DNA of 64,000 nucleotides from Curtobacterium sp. MCBD17_035 (GTDB taxonomy: Bacteria; Actinomycetota; Actinomycetes; Actinomycetales; Microbacteriaceae): NCBI RefSeq assembly GCF_003234815.2, contig NZ_CP126279.1:2666001-2730000 (forward strand). Direction: 5' to 3'. Positions 8,703 to 18,321 of the stretch are shown here, in pieces. The notes under the pieces are model-generated. The model searched no databases and was not told the origin of the DNA. It was given only the letters and a program-made list of their open reading frames with translations. Positions within the stretch are counted from its first letter, which is position 1. Every line of letters starts with the position of its first letter. The translations under genes and the position numbers were made by a program.

Positions 8703-9491
8703 CTAGCGCATGTCGTGCGCCTCGTCCGCGCCGGGCGTCGGGAGCGCGGTCACGAACGCGTCGACCGCGGCCAACGTGGCGTCGGCGCGCTCGAGCTGCG
8801 GCAGGTGGCCCGCCGCCTCGACCACGACGAACCGCGCGTCGGGCAACGCATCCGCGAGCGCGGCCCCGTACGCGGGGGTGACGATGCGGTCGCTGTCACC
8901 CCACAGGACGAGCGCCGGGACCCGCACGTCGGCGAGCCGGGAGGCGAGGGTCGGGTCGGCCATGGCGGCGCCGCCCGCGTAGGTCCGGAGCGCGACCATG
9001 TTCGCCGCCTGGACGCGCCGGCGCTCGTCCGAGAGGGTCGCCGGGTCGAGGTACCCGCGCTCCGGGTCGTGCCAGGCGTACTCCGCCACCCCGCGCGCGT
9101 CGAGCGCGAAGAAGTCGCGCACCGGCTCGTCGGGCACCGTCACGCCCACCGCGTCGACGACGACGAGCGCGCCGACCGCGTCCGAGCCGCGCTCTGCCGC
9201 CTGGACGGCCATCTCGAGCGCGATCCAGCCGCCGAGCGAGTTGCCGACGAGCACGGCGTTCCGGGCGTCGCGCTGCTCGAGCAGGTCGAGGTACACGCCG
9301 GCGAGCGCCCGCACCGTGTCGAGGTCGTCCGGACGGTCGGTGCCGTTCCACCCCGGGTGCGTCGGTGCGATGACGTGGTGCGTGTCGGCGAGGTGCGCCA
9401 CGAAGGGCGCCACCGTCGCGGGGCCGCCGCCGCCGTGCAGCACGAGGACGAGGGGGCCGTCGGTGCCGCGTTCGTCGAGGGTGATGTCCAT
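8703..9491 (-). CDS. Alpha/beta hydrolase
   Basis: A 262-aa soluble hydrolase of the alpha/beta fold. The oxyanion segment LHGGGGPATVAPF is at the N-terminus, the nucleophile elbow is GNSLGG (GxSxG), a catalytic Asp lies in LVLWGDSDRIV, and the catalytic His is in EAAGHLPQLE. The cap region sits between the elbow and the Asp. The substrate cannot be read from the sequence; esterase or carbon-carbon hydrolase activity are both possible. It is divergent from a MarR regulator whose start lies about 50 bases away, so the MarR protein probably controls it. An AGGAGC site precedes the ATG at 9491. Confidence 0.87.
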   Translation of the reverse strand: MDITLDERGTDGPLVLVLHGGGGPATVAPFVAHLADTHHVIAPTHPGWNGTDRPDDLDTVRALAGVYLDLLEQRDARNAVLVGNSLGGWIALEMAVQAAERGSDAVGALVVVDAVGVTVPDEPVRDFFALDARGVAEYAWHDPERGYLDPATLSDERRRVQAANMVALRTYAGGAAMADPTLASRLADVRVPALVLWGDSDRIVTPAYGAALADALPDARFVVVEAAGHLPQLERADATLAAVDAFVTALPTPGADEAHDMR

Positions 9492-9544
9492 GGTGTCGCT
9501 CCTGTCTCAACATGTTTATCTAATGCTGCTGATACGGTAGCACC

Positions 9545-10039
9545 ATGACGACGGACCTGCGACGACTCGGCCGGATGGTGAAACAGGCGCAGTGGCGTGA
9601 CCACCGTGCGGTCGACGCGGCCCTGCACGGTGTCGGGACGACCCTCGCCCAGTGGGACGCCCTCCGCGCGATCGCCACCCGCCCCGGGGCCTCGGCGCAC
9701 GCGCTCGCACTCGTGACGTTCCAGAGCGACCAGGCGTTCGGGACCCTCACGACGCGCATGGCCGCGCGGGGCCTCGTCGAGCGCCATCCCGGGGTGGGCC
9801 GCCGGGTTCGGTACGAACTCACCGCCGAGGGTGAACGGCTCCTCGTAGCCGGACAGGAGGCCGCGGACCGGACGCTCGCGACGCTGTTCGCGCCCCTCGA
9901 CGAGGCGGACCGGGCGGCATTGACGTCGATCCTCGGCCGGCTGCTCGGCGAGGACGACGACGGGGGCAGCGCCGACGGCGATGGTGGTGCCGACGGTGGT
10001 GCCCGCGTGGGCTCGGACACGCCGGAGGACGACCGGTAA
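9545..10039 (+). CDS. MarR family transcriptional regulator
   Basis: A 164-aa winged-helix regulator. The DNA-binding region (about 40-105) reads LAQWDALRAIATRPG, then recognition helix residues QAFGTLTTRMAARGLVERH, and a wing with GRRVRYELTAEG. The C-terminus is acidic and Gly-rich. The ATG at 9545 is preceded by TACGGT at 9533-9538 with a 6-base spacer, so its mRNA probably has no leader. The divergent spacer contains the 8-bp palindrome AACATGTT at 9509-9516, a candidate operator for itself and the hydrolase. The ligand is unknown. Confidence 0.88.
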   Translation: MTTDLRRLGRMVKQAQWRDHRAVDAALHGVGTTLAQWDALRAIATRPGASAHALALVTFQSDQAFGTLTTRMAARGLVERHPGVGRRVRYELTAEGERLLVAGQEAADRTLATLFAPLDEADRAALTSILGRLLGEDDDGGSADGDGGADGGARVGSDTPEDDR

Positions 10040-10050
10040 CAGACGCGGGC

Positions 10051-11067
10051 TCAGCCCACCTGGCGCCGGTGCGCGCGGGCCCGCCGGAGCGCCGTCCGCG
10101 CCTCGTCCGCGCGTTCCTCCGCGGCGTCGCGATCGTCCTCGAGCCGCTGCGTCTCCCGTTCGGCGTCGTCGAGGTCCCGGCGGACCGCGGCGAGTTCCTC
10201 CTCGAGGTCGTGCCGGCGCCCCTCGAGGTCACGACGGCGCTGGTCGGCGTCGTCGAGCGCGTCCTCGAGGCGCTCGAGGTCGTCGTCGGCGGCCCGGGCG
10301 GCGTCGCGCGCCGCCGCCTCGGCCGCCCGGGCCTCCTGGCGGACGTGGTCGTGGTCGTGGTCGTGGTCGTCGCTGTCGTCGCCCTGGGTCGGACGGGAGG
10401 ACCGGGGCGCGTCCGCCGGATCGCCACCGGTCGCGCGGCGCGGACGGCCGGTGCCGCCGTGCGGACGGCGGGGCGGCGTGGGCTCGGGCTCCGGCTCCGC
10501 GTCGGGCTCCGGCTCGGGCTCCGGCTCCGGCTCGGCGTCCCTCCCGTCGATGTCGGGCACCGCCTCGGGCACCGCCACGGCGCCGTCGAGGTCGACCGGC
10601 TCGAACCCGACGGCCTCGAGCGCGCGGACGAGCATCCCGGACCGCACGGCAGCACCCGCACGGGGGTCCGCCATGGCCGCCTCGACCGTCGCCCCGACCT
10701 GCTCGAGCACGACGTCCGACGGCTCGTGCCCGGCGTCGCGCGCCAGATCGGCCCCGGCATCCGTGAGCGACGCCACGAGCGAGGCCCGCTCGCGCCGGAG
10801 CTGGCTGATCGCCCGCGGGTCGGCCTGCTCCTGCGCAGCGCGGAGCGCCGGTCCGAGGTCGACCGCGTCGTCGAGGGCGCCCTGCGCCGCGAGCAGGTCG
10901 ACGACCCACGCGGCGGGCGAGGGCTTGCGGAGCGCCTTCACGCCGTCCGACAAGGCCCGGTCACGCTTCCGGAGGTCGCGTGCCCGCGCGGTCCGCTCGG
11001 CGACGAAGTCCTCGGGGCGTCGCCGGTACAGCTCGCGCGCGACGGCGGCGAGCTGCTCGGGGTCCAT
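10051..11067 (-). CDS. Coiled-coil protein with acidic Pro-Glu and His-Asp tracts
   Basis: A 338-aa soluble protein of unknown function. Residues 1-160 are predicted helical (MDPEQLAAVARELYRRR, then alternating charged and alanine segments). A Glu-Pro dipeptide tract follows near 175-195, then a basic linker, a short Asp-His tract near 240, and a long highly charged Glu/Arg/Ala coiled coil to the end (about 245-335). The ATG at 11067 is chosen because the protein-like composition starts there; upstream codons in frame look non-coding. The dipeptide tracts are encoded by imperfect 6-bp repeats, which may vary in length between strains. It is convergent with the MarR gene, 11 bases apart. I do not recognise the family. 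Confidence 0.72.
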   Translation of the reverse strand: MDPEQLAAVARELYRRRPEDFVAERTARARDLRKRDRALSDGVKALRKPSPAAWVVDLLAAQGALDDAVDLGPALRAAQEQADPRAISQLRRERASLVASLTDAGADLARDAGHEPSDVVLEQVGATVEAAMADPRAGAAVRSGMLVRALEAVGFEPVDLDGAVAVPEAVPDIDGRDAEPEPEPEPEPDAEPEPEPTPPRRPHGGTGRPRRATGGDPADAPRSSRPTQGDDSDDHDHDHDHVRQEARAAEAAARDAARAADDDLERLEDALDDADQRRRDLEGRRHDLEEELAAVRRDLDDAERETQRLEDDRDAAEERADEARTALRRARAHRRQVG

Positions 11068-11391
11068 GCCGCCGAGTCTGCCCCACGCCGCGACCGCCGG
11101 CTCGCGCATCACCCGCCGGCTCGCGCCGCATCCACCGCTGCGGACGTCGCCGCCCTGCAAAGGTGCCCCCCGACCGGGTCGCGAGGCCGTGCGCGACCTG
11201 TCCGAGCGAATCGGATCCTGCGAACTCGTACAGGTAATTCGCCTGACCCCCGAACAGGTGACAGGGCGCTCCACGGACCCTCACATCCGCGCTCGGCAGT
11301 CAACAGGCGTGCCTGAGAATCAGCCGAATCCGGGGGTACGGAAAACCGTTACGTTTCTGGTCGCTCACGACCTTCAGGGAGGAACGAGCCC
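11068..11391. other. Intergenic region with a possible structured leader
   Basis: The 324-bp gap lies between the divergent coiled-coil gene and the secreted glycosidase. No convincing ORF was found. An imperfect inverted repeat (11196-11206 with 11225-11235, ten of eleven pairs) encloses an 18-base loop. The glycosidase start is preceded by AGGGAGGAACG, a strong ribosome binding site. A possible -10 (TACGTT) lies near 11350. I could not match the region to a known riboswitch. Confidence 0.45.
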
Positions 11392-12702
11392 ATGGACAAC
11401 ACGGACCCGACCATGAACGAGACCACGACGAGCGGAACGGACCGCTCGGCCCGACGCCGCGTGCGCTGGGCGCTCCCGGTGACGGTCGCCGCGGTGGCGT
11501 CGTCGGTGGCGCTGATGGCATGTGCGCTGCCCCAGGGCGGCACGACCGCCGACGCTGCGACCACCGCCTCCTCGAAGCCGAGTGCCACTGCCGCCCCCGC
11601 GGCGGCGTCGCCCGCGCCGACGACGGCCACCCCGGTAGTGCGGGCGGACGTTGCGTCGCCCGCCCCGCGCACCATCACCGCGACCACGGCCGCCGCGAGC
11701 GCGTCGGCGGTACCGGCGTCGGCAGTGACGGCCACGACCGCCGCAGCATCCGGGATCGTGCACGGCAAGGGCATCTCGCCCGGCGGCCTGTACGAGTCGG
11801 AGATCAACACGATGTCCGCCAGTGGAGCGCGCTCGGTGTTCCAGGACATGCGCTCCGCGGGCGTGCAGTGGGTCCGGCTCGACTACAACTACGCCGGCAA
11901 CCCCACCGGGCACGGCGGCGCCTCCGACCAGACGATCACGCAGGCCCGGATGGCGGGTCTCAACGTCGAGGTCATCTTCGGTGACGGCACGGCATCCATG
12001 CCGGAATCCGCCGGGTACTCGGCGCAGAACGGCTGGATGACCTACTCCGTGCGGCGCCTCGCGGCCGGGGGCATCCACGACTTCGAGATCGGCAACGAGG
12101 TCAACCTCGGCTGGACGTGGGCGGGCGGCCACGCGAACCCCGCTGCCTACGCCGGTCTGCTGCGCACGGTGTACCCCATCATCCACCAGGCCGACCCGCA
12201 GGCCACCGTGCTCATGGCGGGCATGGCACCGTTCGGGCGGCAGGTCTCGGGGAGCGGCCCCCAGGGCAACGACTACAACCCCATCGACTTCATCCGCCAG
12301 ATGTACTGGAACGGTGCGGCGGGCTGGTTCGACGCCGTCAACCTGCACCCGTACACCTACCCGGTGATGCCGATGACCGCAGACGGCGGCTACAACCTGC
12401 TGTCCGTCCTGCCGGACCTGCTCGCCGTCATGCGCCAGTACGGGGACGGTTCGAAGCCGATCTGGTGGACCGAGAGCGGCATGCCGACCGGCTCGGACGG
12501 CAACTACCCGGCGTTCTCCGTCGCACAGCAGCAGGAGACCATCAAGGAGCTGTACCAGATCGCCGCGCAGTACCCGCAGGTCGGGCCGGTGTTCCTCTAC
12601 GGCTGGCAGGACGACGGCCAGGACGGCGACTTCGGGCTCTACACCTGGTCACACCAGCGCAAGGCGTCCTTCGACACCTTCGCCGGGATCGCCGCGCAGT
12701 AG
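11392..12702 (+). CDS. Secreted clan GH-A glycoside hydrolase (GH39-like)
   Basis: A 436-aa exported enzyme. A basic N-terminus (SARRRVRWALP) is followed by a hydrophobic segment ending VALMAC, which could be a lipobox, then an Ala/Thr/Pro-rich linker to about residue 120. The catalytic part is a TIM-barrel of clan GH-A: WVRLDYNY early, the acid/base motif EIGNEVN with Glu near 235, NLHPYTYP, and WWTESGMP with the nucleophile Glu near 361. Two conserved glutamates at the ends of strands 4 and 7 are the clan hallmark. The closest family by motif is GH39, with GH5-like proteins as the alternative. It has a strong ribosome binding site and stands alone, convergent with manD. Confidence 0.75.
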   Translation: MDNTDPTMNETTTSGTDRSARRRVRWALPVTVAAVASSVALMACALPQGGTTADAATTASSKPSATAAPAAASPAPTTATPVVRADVASPAPRTITATTAAASASAVPASAVTATTAAASGIVHGKGISPGGLYESEINTMSASGARSVFQDMRSAGVQWVRLDYNYAGNPTGHGGASDQTITQARMAGLNVEVIFGDGTASMPESAGYSAQNGWMTYSVRRLAAGGIHDFEIGNEVNLGWTWAGGHANPAAYAGLLRTVYPIIHQADPQATVLMAGMAPFGRQVSGSGPQGNDYNPIDFIRQMYWNGAAGWFDAVNLHPYTYPVMPMTADGGYNLLSVLPDLLAVMRQYGDGSKPIWWTESGMPTGSDGNYPAFSVAQQQETIKELYQIAAQYPQVGPVFLYGWQDDGQDGDFGLYTWSHQRKASFDTFAGIAAQ

Positions 12703-12729
12703 CGACATCGCGCGACGTCCTCCGCGGGG

Positions 12730-14019
12730 TCACCAGTCGTGCACGGTGCCGTCCGCCAGGCGGTTGTACGGCAGGTACGCCTGCTCGTACGGGTACTTCC
12801 CCGCCTCGTCGACGTCGAGGTCCACCCCGATGCCCGGCTGGTCGCCCGGGTGGAGCAGACCGTCCTCGAACGTGAAGGACTGCTGGAACACGGCGTTCGT
12901 CCGAGCCCCGTGCTGCATGTACTCCTGGATCCCGAAGTTGTGGATCGCGAGGCCGAGGTGCATCTGGGCCGCCATCCCGACCGGTGAGATGTCGGTCGGC
13001 CCGTGGAACCCGGAGCGGATCTGGTACTGCGCGGCGTACTCGACGAGCTTCCGCAGGTGGCTGATCCCGCCGGTGTGGGTGACCGCGCTCCGGACGTAGT
13101 CGATGAGTTGCTCGCGGATGATCTGCTGGTAGTCCCAGAGCGAGTTGAACACCTCGCCGATCGCGAGCGGTGTCGTGGTGTGCTGGCGGACGAGCCGGAG
13201 GGCCTCGGGGTTCTCGGCGGGGGTGCAGTCCTCGAGCCAGAACAGGTCGTACGGCTCCAGGGACTTGCCGAGCTGCGCGGCCTGGATCGGGGTCATCCGG
13301 TGGTGGGCGTCGTGGAGCAGCGGCAGCTCGGGCCCGAACTCGTTCCGCACGGCCTCGAACACGGTGGGCACGTGGCGCAGGTACGACCGGGTGTCCCAGT
13401 CCTCCTGCGCCGGCAGGGCCCCGCGCTGCGCGGGCTCGTGGTCGTACCGGACGCCCTGGTCGCCGTCGAGCCGGGCGTTCGACGCGATGCCGTAGATGCT
13501 CTTGAGCCCGGGCACGCCGGTCTGCACGCGGATCGACCGGTAGCCCTGCTCCTGGTGTTCCCGGATCGAGTCGAACAGCTCCGGCAGGTCCTTGCCCGAC
13601 GCGTGTCCGTACGCCATGAGCCCCTCACGCGAGGCGCCGCCGAGCAGCTGGTACAGGGGCATGCCGGCGGCCTTGGCCTTGATGTCCCAGAGCGCGATGT
13701 CGACCGCGGCGATGGCGGCCATCGTGACGGGACCGCGGCGCCAGTACGCCCCGCGGTACAGGAGCTGCCAGGTGTCCTCGATGCGCGAGGCGTCGCGGTC
13801 GATGAGCATCGGCACGACGTGGTCACGCAGGTACGACACGACGGCGAGCTCACGGCCGTTCAGTGTCGCGTCCCCGAGACCGGTGATGCCGTCCTCGGTC
13901 GTGAGCTTCAGGGTGGTGAAGTTCCGGTCCGGGCTCGTCACCACGACCTCGGCCTTCGTGATGCGCATCCCCCGCGCACCCCGGGTGGAGCTCGTGGAGG
14001 GGAGGTCGGTGGCGGTCAT
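12730..14019 (-). CDS. manD: D-mannonate dehydratase, enolase superfamily (ManD/RspA type)
   Basis: Dehydrates D-mannonate to 2-keto-3-deoxygluconate in hexuronate catabolism. The 429-aa protein has the enolase-superfamily capping domain ([11 protein letters not shown] at the start) and barrel. Metal and catalytic residues match ManD: LHDAHHR (Asp and His near residue 235), [14 protein letters not shown] (Glu), [10 protein letters not shown] (Glu), and [15 protein letters not shown] with the catalytic His. The ending [13 protein letters not shown] is typical. This type replaces the unrelated UxuA. The ATG at 14019 overlaps the stop of uxuB by ATGA, so it is the last gene of a coupled five-gene operon. 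Confidence 0.93.
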   Translation of the reverse strand: MTATDLPSTSSTRGARGMRITKAEVVVTSPDRNFTTLKLTTEDGITGLGDATLNGRELAVVSYLRDHVVPMLIDRDASRIEDTWQLLYRGAYWRRGPVTMAAIAAVDIALWDIKAKAAGMPLYQLLGGASREGLMAYGHASGKDLPELFDSIREHQEQGYRSIRVQTGVPGLKSIYGIASNARLDGDQGVRYDHEPAQRGALPAQEDWDTRSYLRHVPTVFEAVRNEFGPELPLLHDAHHRMTPIQAAQLGKSLEPYDLFWLEDCTPAENPEALRLVRQHTTTPLAIGEVFNSLWDYQQIIREQLIDYVRSAVTHTGGISHLRKLVEYAAQYQIRSGFHGPTDISPVGMAAQMHLGLAIHNFGIQEYMQHGARTNAVFQQSFTFEDGLLHPGDQPGIGVDLDVDEAGKYPYEQAYLPYNRLADGTVHDW

Positions 14020-15338
14020 GCGGTCGCTCCTCGTGTCGGATCGACGGCCTCGTCGCCGTCGTCGGTGTCCATCATGGTCCTGATGCGGGTCGCCGCCGCG
14101 GTGATCGCGGCCACGACCGGGTCGGTGTCGAGGTCCGGGTCGAGCACCGCCAGCACGTCGTGCACGTCGGCGTCCGGGGCGGGGGCGCCGTCGTCCGACA
14201 CGAGGTCGGCCTGCAGGGCGCAGTGCAGCCACCACGCCGCGACGACCGTCGCCGTGCCCGGTCCGACGCCGGCGTCCGGATCGCGCGCGAGTCGCCGTCG
14301 CAGGGGGTCGACGATCCGCACGGGGAGCTTGCGCGACCCGTCGCTCGCGATCTGTCGCAGCGTGTGACGGATCCGCGGGTTCGCCCACCGCTCGAGCATC
14401 GCCGCACGCGCGGCGGCGATCTCGTCGGCCGGGAGGCGCACCTCGGCTCCGGCCTCGTCCCACAGCTGGTCGACGCGGCCGCGGCAGCGCGGGTCGGCGA
14501 TCGCCTCGGCCACCGTGGTGTGCCCGAGCAGGAGGCCGAGGTAGGCGAGCAGCGAGTGCGCGGCGTTGAGGAGCCACAGCTTCCGCTGCTCGTACGGCTC
14601 GACGTCGTCGACGATGCGGACCCCGGCACGCTCCCATGGCGGCCGGTCCCCCGCGAAGCGGTCGGCGAGGACCCACTCGGCGAACGGCTCGGTGACGACC
14701 GGCACGCGGTCGTCGGGCACCGCGCCGGGCAGCTCCTGGACGGCGGCGCGGTCCTCGTCGGTCGTGGCCGGGGTGATCCGGTCGACCATGGCGTCGGGGA
14801 ACGTCACGTTCCGGTCGATCCAGGCGAGGAGGTCCGGGTCCGCCCCGACGGCCTCCCGCACGGCACCGGCGAGGACCCGGCCGTTCCCGGCGAGGTTGTC
14901 GAGGCTGATGAGCGTGAGGGGGCCGCCCTCCGCGGTCGCCCGCGCCCGGAGGCCGTCGACGAGCCGGTCCGCGACGCCGGACCCCGACCGGTAGCCGGCC
15001 TCGGTGACGGTGAGCGTGACGATCGCCGTCGTCGGGGACGCGAGGGCGGTCCTCCAGGCCGATGTGTCGGACCCGGGGTGCGCGGCGACGACGACGTCCA
15101 TGGCGGTCGCGGTGTCGCCGTCGGCCGCGCGCTCGACGAGCGTGTACCGGCAGTCCTGCGCCGCGAGCGTGGTGGCGGCGTCGGGTGACCGCCCGGTGAA
15201 GCCGACGATGCCCCAGGCGCGTCCGTCGTCGTCGGTGCCGGCGCGTTGCGTGTACCAGGCGAGGTGGGCGCGGGCGAACGCACCGATCCCCAGGTGGACG
15301 ATGCCCGGTCGGCGGTCGGGTGTGGTGCCGCCCGTCAC
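14016..15338 (-). CDS. uxuB: Fructuronate reductase / mannitol dehydrogenase family
   Basis: Reduces D-fructuronate to D-mannonate with NADH, the step before ManD. The 440-aa protein has the long-chain polyol dehydrogenase layout: an N-terminal Rossmann segment ([17 protein letters not shown]), [12 protein letters not shown], the ITPATT segment, and the C-terminal catalytic region with [17 protein letters not shown], where the Lys and Asn are the active-site residues of this family. The GTG start at 15338 overlaps the upstream stop by GTGA; further in-frame upstream codons read into that gene and are rejected. The assignment as fructuronate rather than mannitol or tagaturonate reductase rests on the neighbours manD and uxaC. 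Confidence 0.88.
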   Translation of the reverse strand: MTGGTTPDRRPGIVHLGIGAFARAHLAWYTQRAGTDDDGRAWGIVGFTGRSPDAATTLAAQDCRYTLVERAADGDTATAMDVVVAAHPGSDTSAWRTALASPTTAIVTLTVTEAGYRSGSGVADRLVDGLRARATAEGGPLTLISLDNLAGNGRVLAGAVREAVGADPDLLAWIDRNVTFPDAMVDRITPATTDEDRAAVQELPGAVPDDRVPVVTEPFAEWVLADRFAGDRPPWERAGVRIVDDVEPYEQRKLWLLNAAHSLLAYLGLLLGHTTVAEAIADPRCRGRVDQLWDEAGAEVRLPADEIAAARAAMLERWANPRIRHTLRQIASDGSRKLPVRIVDPLRRRLARDPDAGVGPGTATVVAAWWLHCALQADLVSDDGAPAPDADVHDVLAVLDPDLDTDPVVAAITAAATRIRTMMDTDDGDEAVDPTRGATA

Positions 15339-16195
15339 GGGGTGTCCGTCGACACGAGCGAGCGGAGGAACGCGAGGTCGTCGGCCGTGCGGTCCACGAG
15401 GGGCAGCTCGGTCGAGAAGTCCTCGACCGTGACCCAGCCGTCGTACCCGACGGTCCGCAGGTCGGCGAGGTAGTCCGCGACGGACTCCTGCCCGGTTCGG
15501 AGCGTCGCCCACTCGTGCACCCACACCGTGCTGCCGTCCGCGCGTCGGTCGTCGGTCGGCACCCAGCGGACGTTCTTGACGTGCACGTGCGCCAGGTACG
15601 GGCCGAGCAGCTCGAAGGCGGCGAGGTGGTCCTCACGTCCCTCGATGACGAGGTTGCCGAGGTCGTGGATGACCCCGACGTGCGCGGGGTCGAGACCGTC
15701 GACGAGCCGGAGCGCCGCGGACGCCGACGCGGTGATCGTGCCGTGGTGGAGCTCGACGAGCGCCTGCACGCCGAGCTCCGCGGCCCGCGCGGCGATCCAC
15801 TCGAGGTCGGCGCGCGTGCGGTCGAACAGCTGCGGGTACGGGGTGCCCGTCCGGGTGTGCGGCATCGTGACCCGGACGCGCTCGGCCCCGAGCTCCGCGG
15901 TGGCCCGGAGCATCCGCAGGACCGCGTCGTGGTCCGACGCCTGCTGGTACCCGCCGATGCCGGAGTACGCGAGCCCCGAGCCGGCGGTGACGCGCGCGAT
16001 CTGCCCGAGCTGGTCCTCCAGGCCCGTGAACGGCCAGGTGGCACGGTTGCCGGCCCAGAACCCCGGTGCGCCCTGGGCGTCCGGTTGGTCCGTGACGCGC
16101 CACTCGACGCCGTCCCAGCCCTGCGCGGCGAGCATCGACACGGCCTGGTCGGGGCTCCACTCCGGCGTCGCCGCCGTGAACACCGAGAACCTCAT
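15335..16195 (-). CDS. Sugar phosphate isomerase/epimerase (TIM-barrel)
   Basis: A 286-aa protein of the xylose-isomerase-like TIM-barrel family (AP endonuclease 2 superfamily). Visible features: an opening [14 protein letters not shown], a DGVEWRV strand, an ELHHGT segment with a metal-binding Glu, [13 protein letters not shown] with Asp, and HVHVKNVRW plus VTVEDFS at the C-terminus. These Glu/Asp/His residues are the metal site of the family. It overlaps the upstream oxidoreductase gene by ATGA and the downstream uxuB by GTGA. Such proteins often work with Gfo/Idh/MocA oxidoreductases on unusual sugars, so it may feed a derivative sugar acid into the hexuronate route. The substrate is not known. 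Confidence 0.82.
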   Translation of the reverse strand: MRFSVFTAATPEWSPDQAVSMLAAQGWDGVEWRVTDQPDAQGAPGFWAGNRATWPFTGLEDQLGQIARVTAGSGLAYSGIGGYQQASDHDAVLRMLRATAELGAERVRVTMPHTRTGTPYPQLFDRTRADLEWIAARAAELGVQALVELHHGTITASASAALRLVDGLDPAHVGVIHDLGNLVIEGREDHLAAFELLGPYLAHVHVKNVRWVPTDDRRADGSTVWVHEWATLRTGQESVADYLADLRTVGYDGWVTVEDFSTELPLVDRTADDLAFLRSLVSTDTP

Positions 16196-17400
16196 GCGAG
16201 CACGCTCCCCGGGCCCGGGCCGACCATGGGTTCGACGTCGTCGTACCGGCCGCTCAGGACGTCGTCGACACGGACCGGCACGCCGAGCGTCGCCGACACG
16301 TACAGGGCCCGCACGGTCGCCAGGGACAGCAGGGCGGCCTCGACCGTCACCCCGGGCTCGCGCCCGTCGCGGATCGCGTCGACGAGGTCGTCGTACTGCC
16401 GAGCGTGGCCGTGGAGGAACGCATCCGGCTCCGACGGGCCGCCGACGACGTGCTCGGGCGGCACCACCTCGGCCCGCTGGTCCGTGGCACCCGCGACGGC
16501 CTGGGCGCCGCTCGTCGTCGACGCGGACACCAGGGCCGCGTCGTCGGGCGCCATGTGGAAGAAGGCGAGTCGGTCGTCGTCGACGATCGCCGAACCGCGC
16601 GTGCCGTGCACCTGGTACCGCGCGGACAGCCCCGGGTAGGCGGCCGTCGTGCAGTGGACGACGGCGAGGGCGCCACCGTCGAACAGGACCGTCGCGACCG
16701 CGGTGTCCTCGACCTCGATCCGCTCGTGGGCGAGTCGACCGGTACGCGCCGACACCTCGACCGGGCGCCCGAGCGTCCAGACGAGCAGGTCGACGGTGTG
16801 CACACCCTGGTTCATGACCGCGCCACCGCCGTCGAGCGCCCAGGTACCCCGCCAGTCGCCGGAGTCGTAGTAGCCCTGCGAGCGGTACCAGGCGACGCTC
16901 GCGACGCCGCTCGTGAGGGTGCCGAACCCGCCCGAGTGCGCGGCCCGGGCCACCGCGACCGAGGCCGGGTCGAACCGGTGCTGGCTCACGACGGACACGA
17001 CGAGCCCCCGGTCGCGAGCGGGCGCGGCGAGCGCCGCGAGCTTCCGTGCCCGCGGGATCGTCGTGTCGAGCGGTTTCTCGATGAGGACGTGCTTGCCGGC
17101 CGCGATCGCCGCGGTCGCGAGGTCGACGTGCATCCCGGACGGCGAGCAGATCGCGACGATGTCGATCGCCACGGCGTCGACGGCCTCGCGGATGGTCGTC
17201 GCCGTCAGGGGTCGATGCACGCCGGTCGCGGTGATCTCGTCCGCCAGGGCCACGGCCGCCGCGGGGACGGCGTCGACGAGGGCGACGAGGTCGAGGTCCG
17301 GGTGCTGTGCGGCGACACGGGCGTGGTGCTGGCCGATGACGCCCGCGCCGACGACGGCGAGGCGGAGCGGTGGGGTCGCGTCGGTGGGGCTGGTGCTCAT
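16192..17400 (-). CDS. Gfo/Idh/MocA family oxidoreductase
   Basis: A 402-aa NAD(P)-dependent sugar or inositol oxidoreductase. The N-terminal Rossmann domain has RLAVVGAGVIGQHHARV, followed by AICSPSGMHVDLA and the EKPLDTT motif, whose Lys is catalytic in this family. The C-terminal domain includes GGGAVMNQGVHTVDLLVW, where the aspartate and histidine sit near the substrate. A charged stretch near the C-terminus (VSGR-type) completes the normal length. The gene is second in a five-gene operon, overlapping both neighbours by four bases, and lies between two TIM-barrel isomerases. That trio could oxidise and rearrange a sugar before it enters the glucuronate/mannonate path; this is inference from context. 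Confidence 0.87.
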   Translation of the reverse strand: MSTSPTDATPPLRLAVVGAGVIGQHHARVAAQHPDLDLVALVDAVPAAAVALADEITATGVHRPLTATTIREAVDAVAIDIVAICSPSGMHVDLATAAIAAGKHVLIEKPLDTTIPRARKLAALAAPARDRGLVVSVVSQHRFDPASVAVARAAHSGGFGTLTSGVASVAWYRSQGYYDSGDWRGTWALDGGGAVMNQGVHTVDLLVWTLGRPVEVSARTGRLAHERIEVEDTAVATVLFDGGALAVVHCTTAAYPGLSARYQVHGTRGSAIVDDDRLAFFHMAPDDAALVSASTTSGAQAVAGATDQRAEVVPPEHVVGGPSEPDAFLHGHARQYDDLVDAIRDGREPGVTVEAALLSLATVRALYVSATLGVPVRVDDVLSGRYDDVEPMVGPGPGSVLA

Positions 17401-18239
17401 CGCAGGGTGACTCCGATCTGTCGCGTGAGGTCCCGGAACGCGCGGGCGGCACGACCGAACGCGGCCGGTCCGCTCGATCCGCCGAGCCGGGTGGCACTCG
17501 CCAGGTGGGGCTCGAGGGAGGCGTGGCCGTCGTACCCGGCGTCGCGGAGCGCCGCCAGGGTCTCGCGGAGCTCGCCGTCGCCCTCGCCCGCGGGGACGAC
17601 CGTGCCGTCGGCGGCCAGGGCGTCCTTGACCTGGAGGTAGACGACGTACGGGGCGAGGAGGCCCCAGCCGTCGGTGAACGGGTGCACCCCGCACTGGACG
17701 TAGTTCGCGTTGTCCCAGGCCAGGCGGAGCGCGTCCGATCCGACGGACTCCACCACGTCGAGCACCCGCTCGGGGACGTCGCCGTAGATGTCCTTCTCGT
17801 TCTCGTGCAGCAGTCGGACGCCCTCGCGCTCGGCGACGTCGGCGAGGGCCCGCATCCGCGTGAGGACCGCGTCGCGGACGTCCTCGGGCGTCTGCTCGGG
17901 CGACCGGTAGAACGAGAAGACCCGGATGTCCCGGGTCCCGAGGGCGTGCGCGGCGGCGATCGCCCGCTCGAGCCGCGTGACCTCGTGCTCGACAGGCAGG
18001 CCGACGTCGACCTTGCCGATCGGGGAGGCGACGGCCGAGACGGACTGGCCCCGGTCCTCCAGGAGGCGGTGCAGGCCGGCGAGCTGGTCCTCGTCGAGGT
18101 CCACGACGTTGACGCCCCACGCGCTGCGGACCTCGATCGCGCTCGCGCCGAGGGCCTGGAGCACGGCGACCTGGACGACCGGGTCGTCGTCGATCTCGTC
18201 GCCGAACCCGGAGAGGGTCCAGGCGGGTGCCTCGGTCAT
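17397..18239 (-). CDS. Sugar phosphate isomerase/epimerase (TIM-barrel), first gene of the hexuronate operon
   Basis: A 280-aa TIM-barrel of the same superfamily as the protein at 15335-16195 but clearly diverged. Metal-site segments are visible: SAIEVRSAWG, HENEKDIYGD (Glu), LRLAWDNANYVQCG (Asp/Asn), YLQVKDAL and ASLEPHL. The ATG at 18239 is preferred over an upstream GTG at 18251, because GGAGG lies five bases before it. It is the promoter-proximal gene of the leftward operon, with the four-half-site operator about 80-120 bases upstream. The stop overlaps the next start by ATGA. Its substrate is unknown. Confidence 0.82.
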   Translation of the reverse strand: MTEAPAWTLSGFGDEIDDDPVVQVAVLQALGASAIEVRSAWGVNVVDLDEDQLAGLHRLLEDRGQSVSAVASPIGKVDVGLPVEHEVTRLERAIAAAHALGTRDIRVFSFYRSPEQTPEDVRDAVLTRMRALADVAEREGVRLLHENEKDIYGDVPERVLDVVESVGSDALRLAWDNANYVQCGVHPFTDGWGLLAPYVVYLQVKDALAADGTVVPAGEGDGELRETLAALRDAGYDGHASLEPHLASATRLGGSSGPAAFGRAARAFRDLTRQIGVTLR

Positions 18240-18321
18240 GTCGTCCTCCACGCCTCATGCTGGACCGGTCGGGATGCGGCACCGCGGAGGGTCCGCACCG
18301 ACCGGTGTCGATGCTGCCGCT

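Noticed and set aside
10330..10560. Hexanucleotide repeats that look like microsatellites
   Set aside because: They are codons of the His-Asp and Glu-Pro tracts in the coiled-coil protein, so they are noted there rather than as separate repeats.
11068..11391. Cyclic-di-AMP or other known riboswitch before the glycosidase
   Set aside because: Conserved riboswitch core strings were not found by eye; only a simple imperfect stem is visible.
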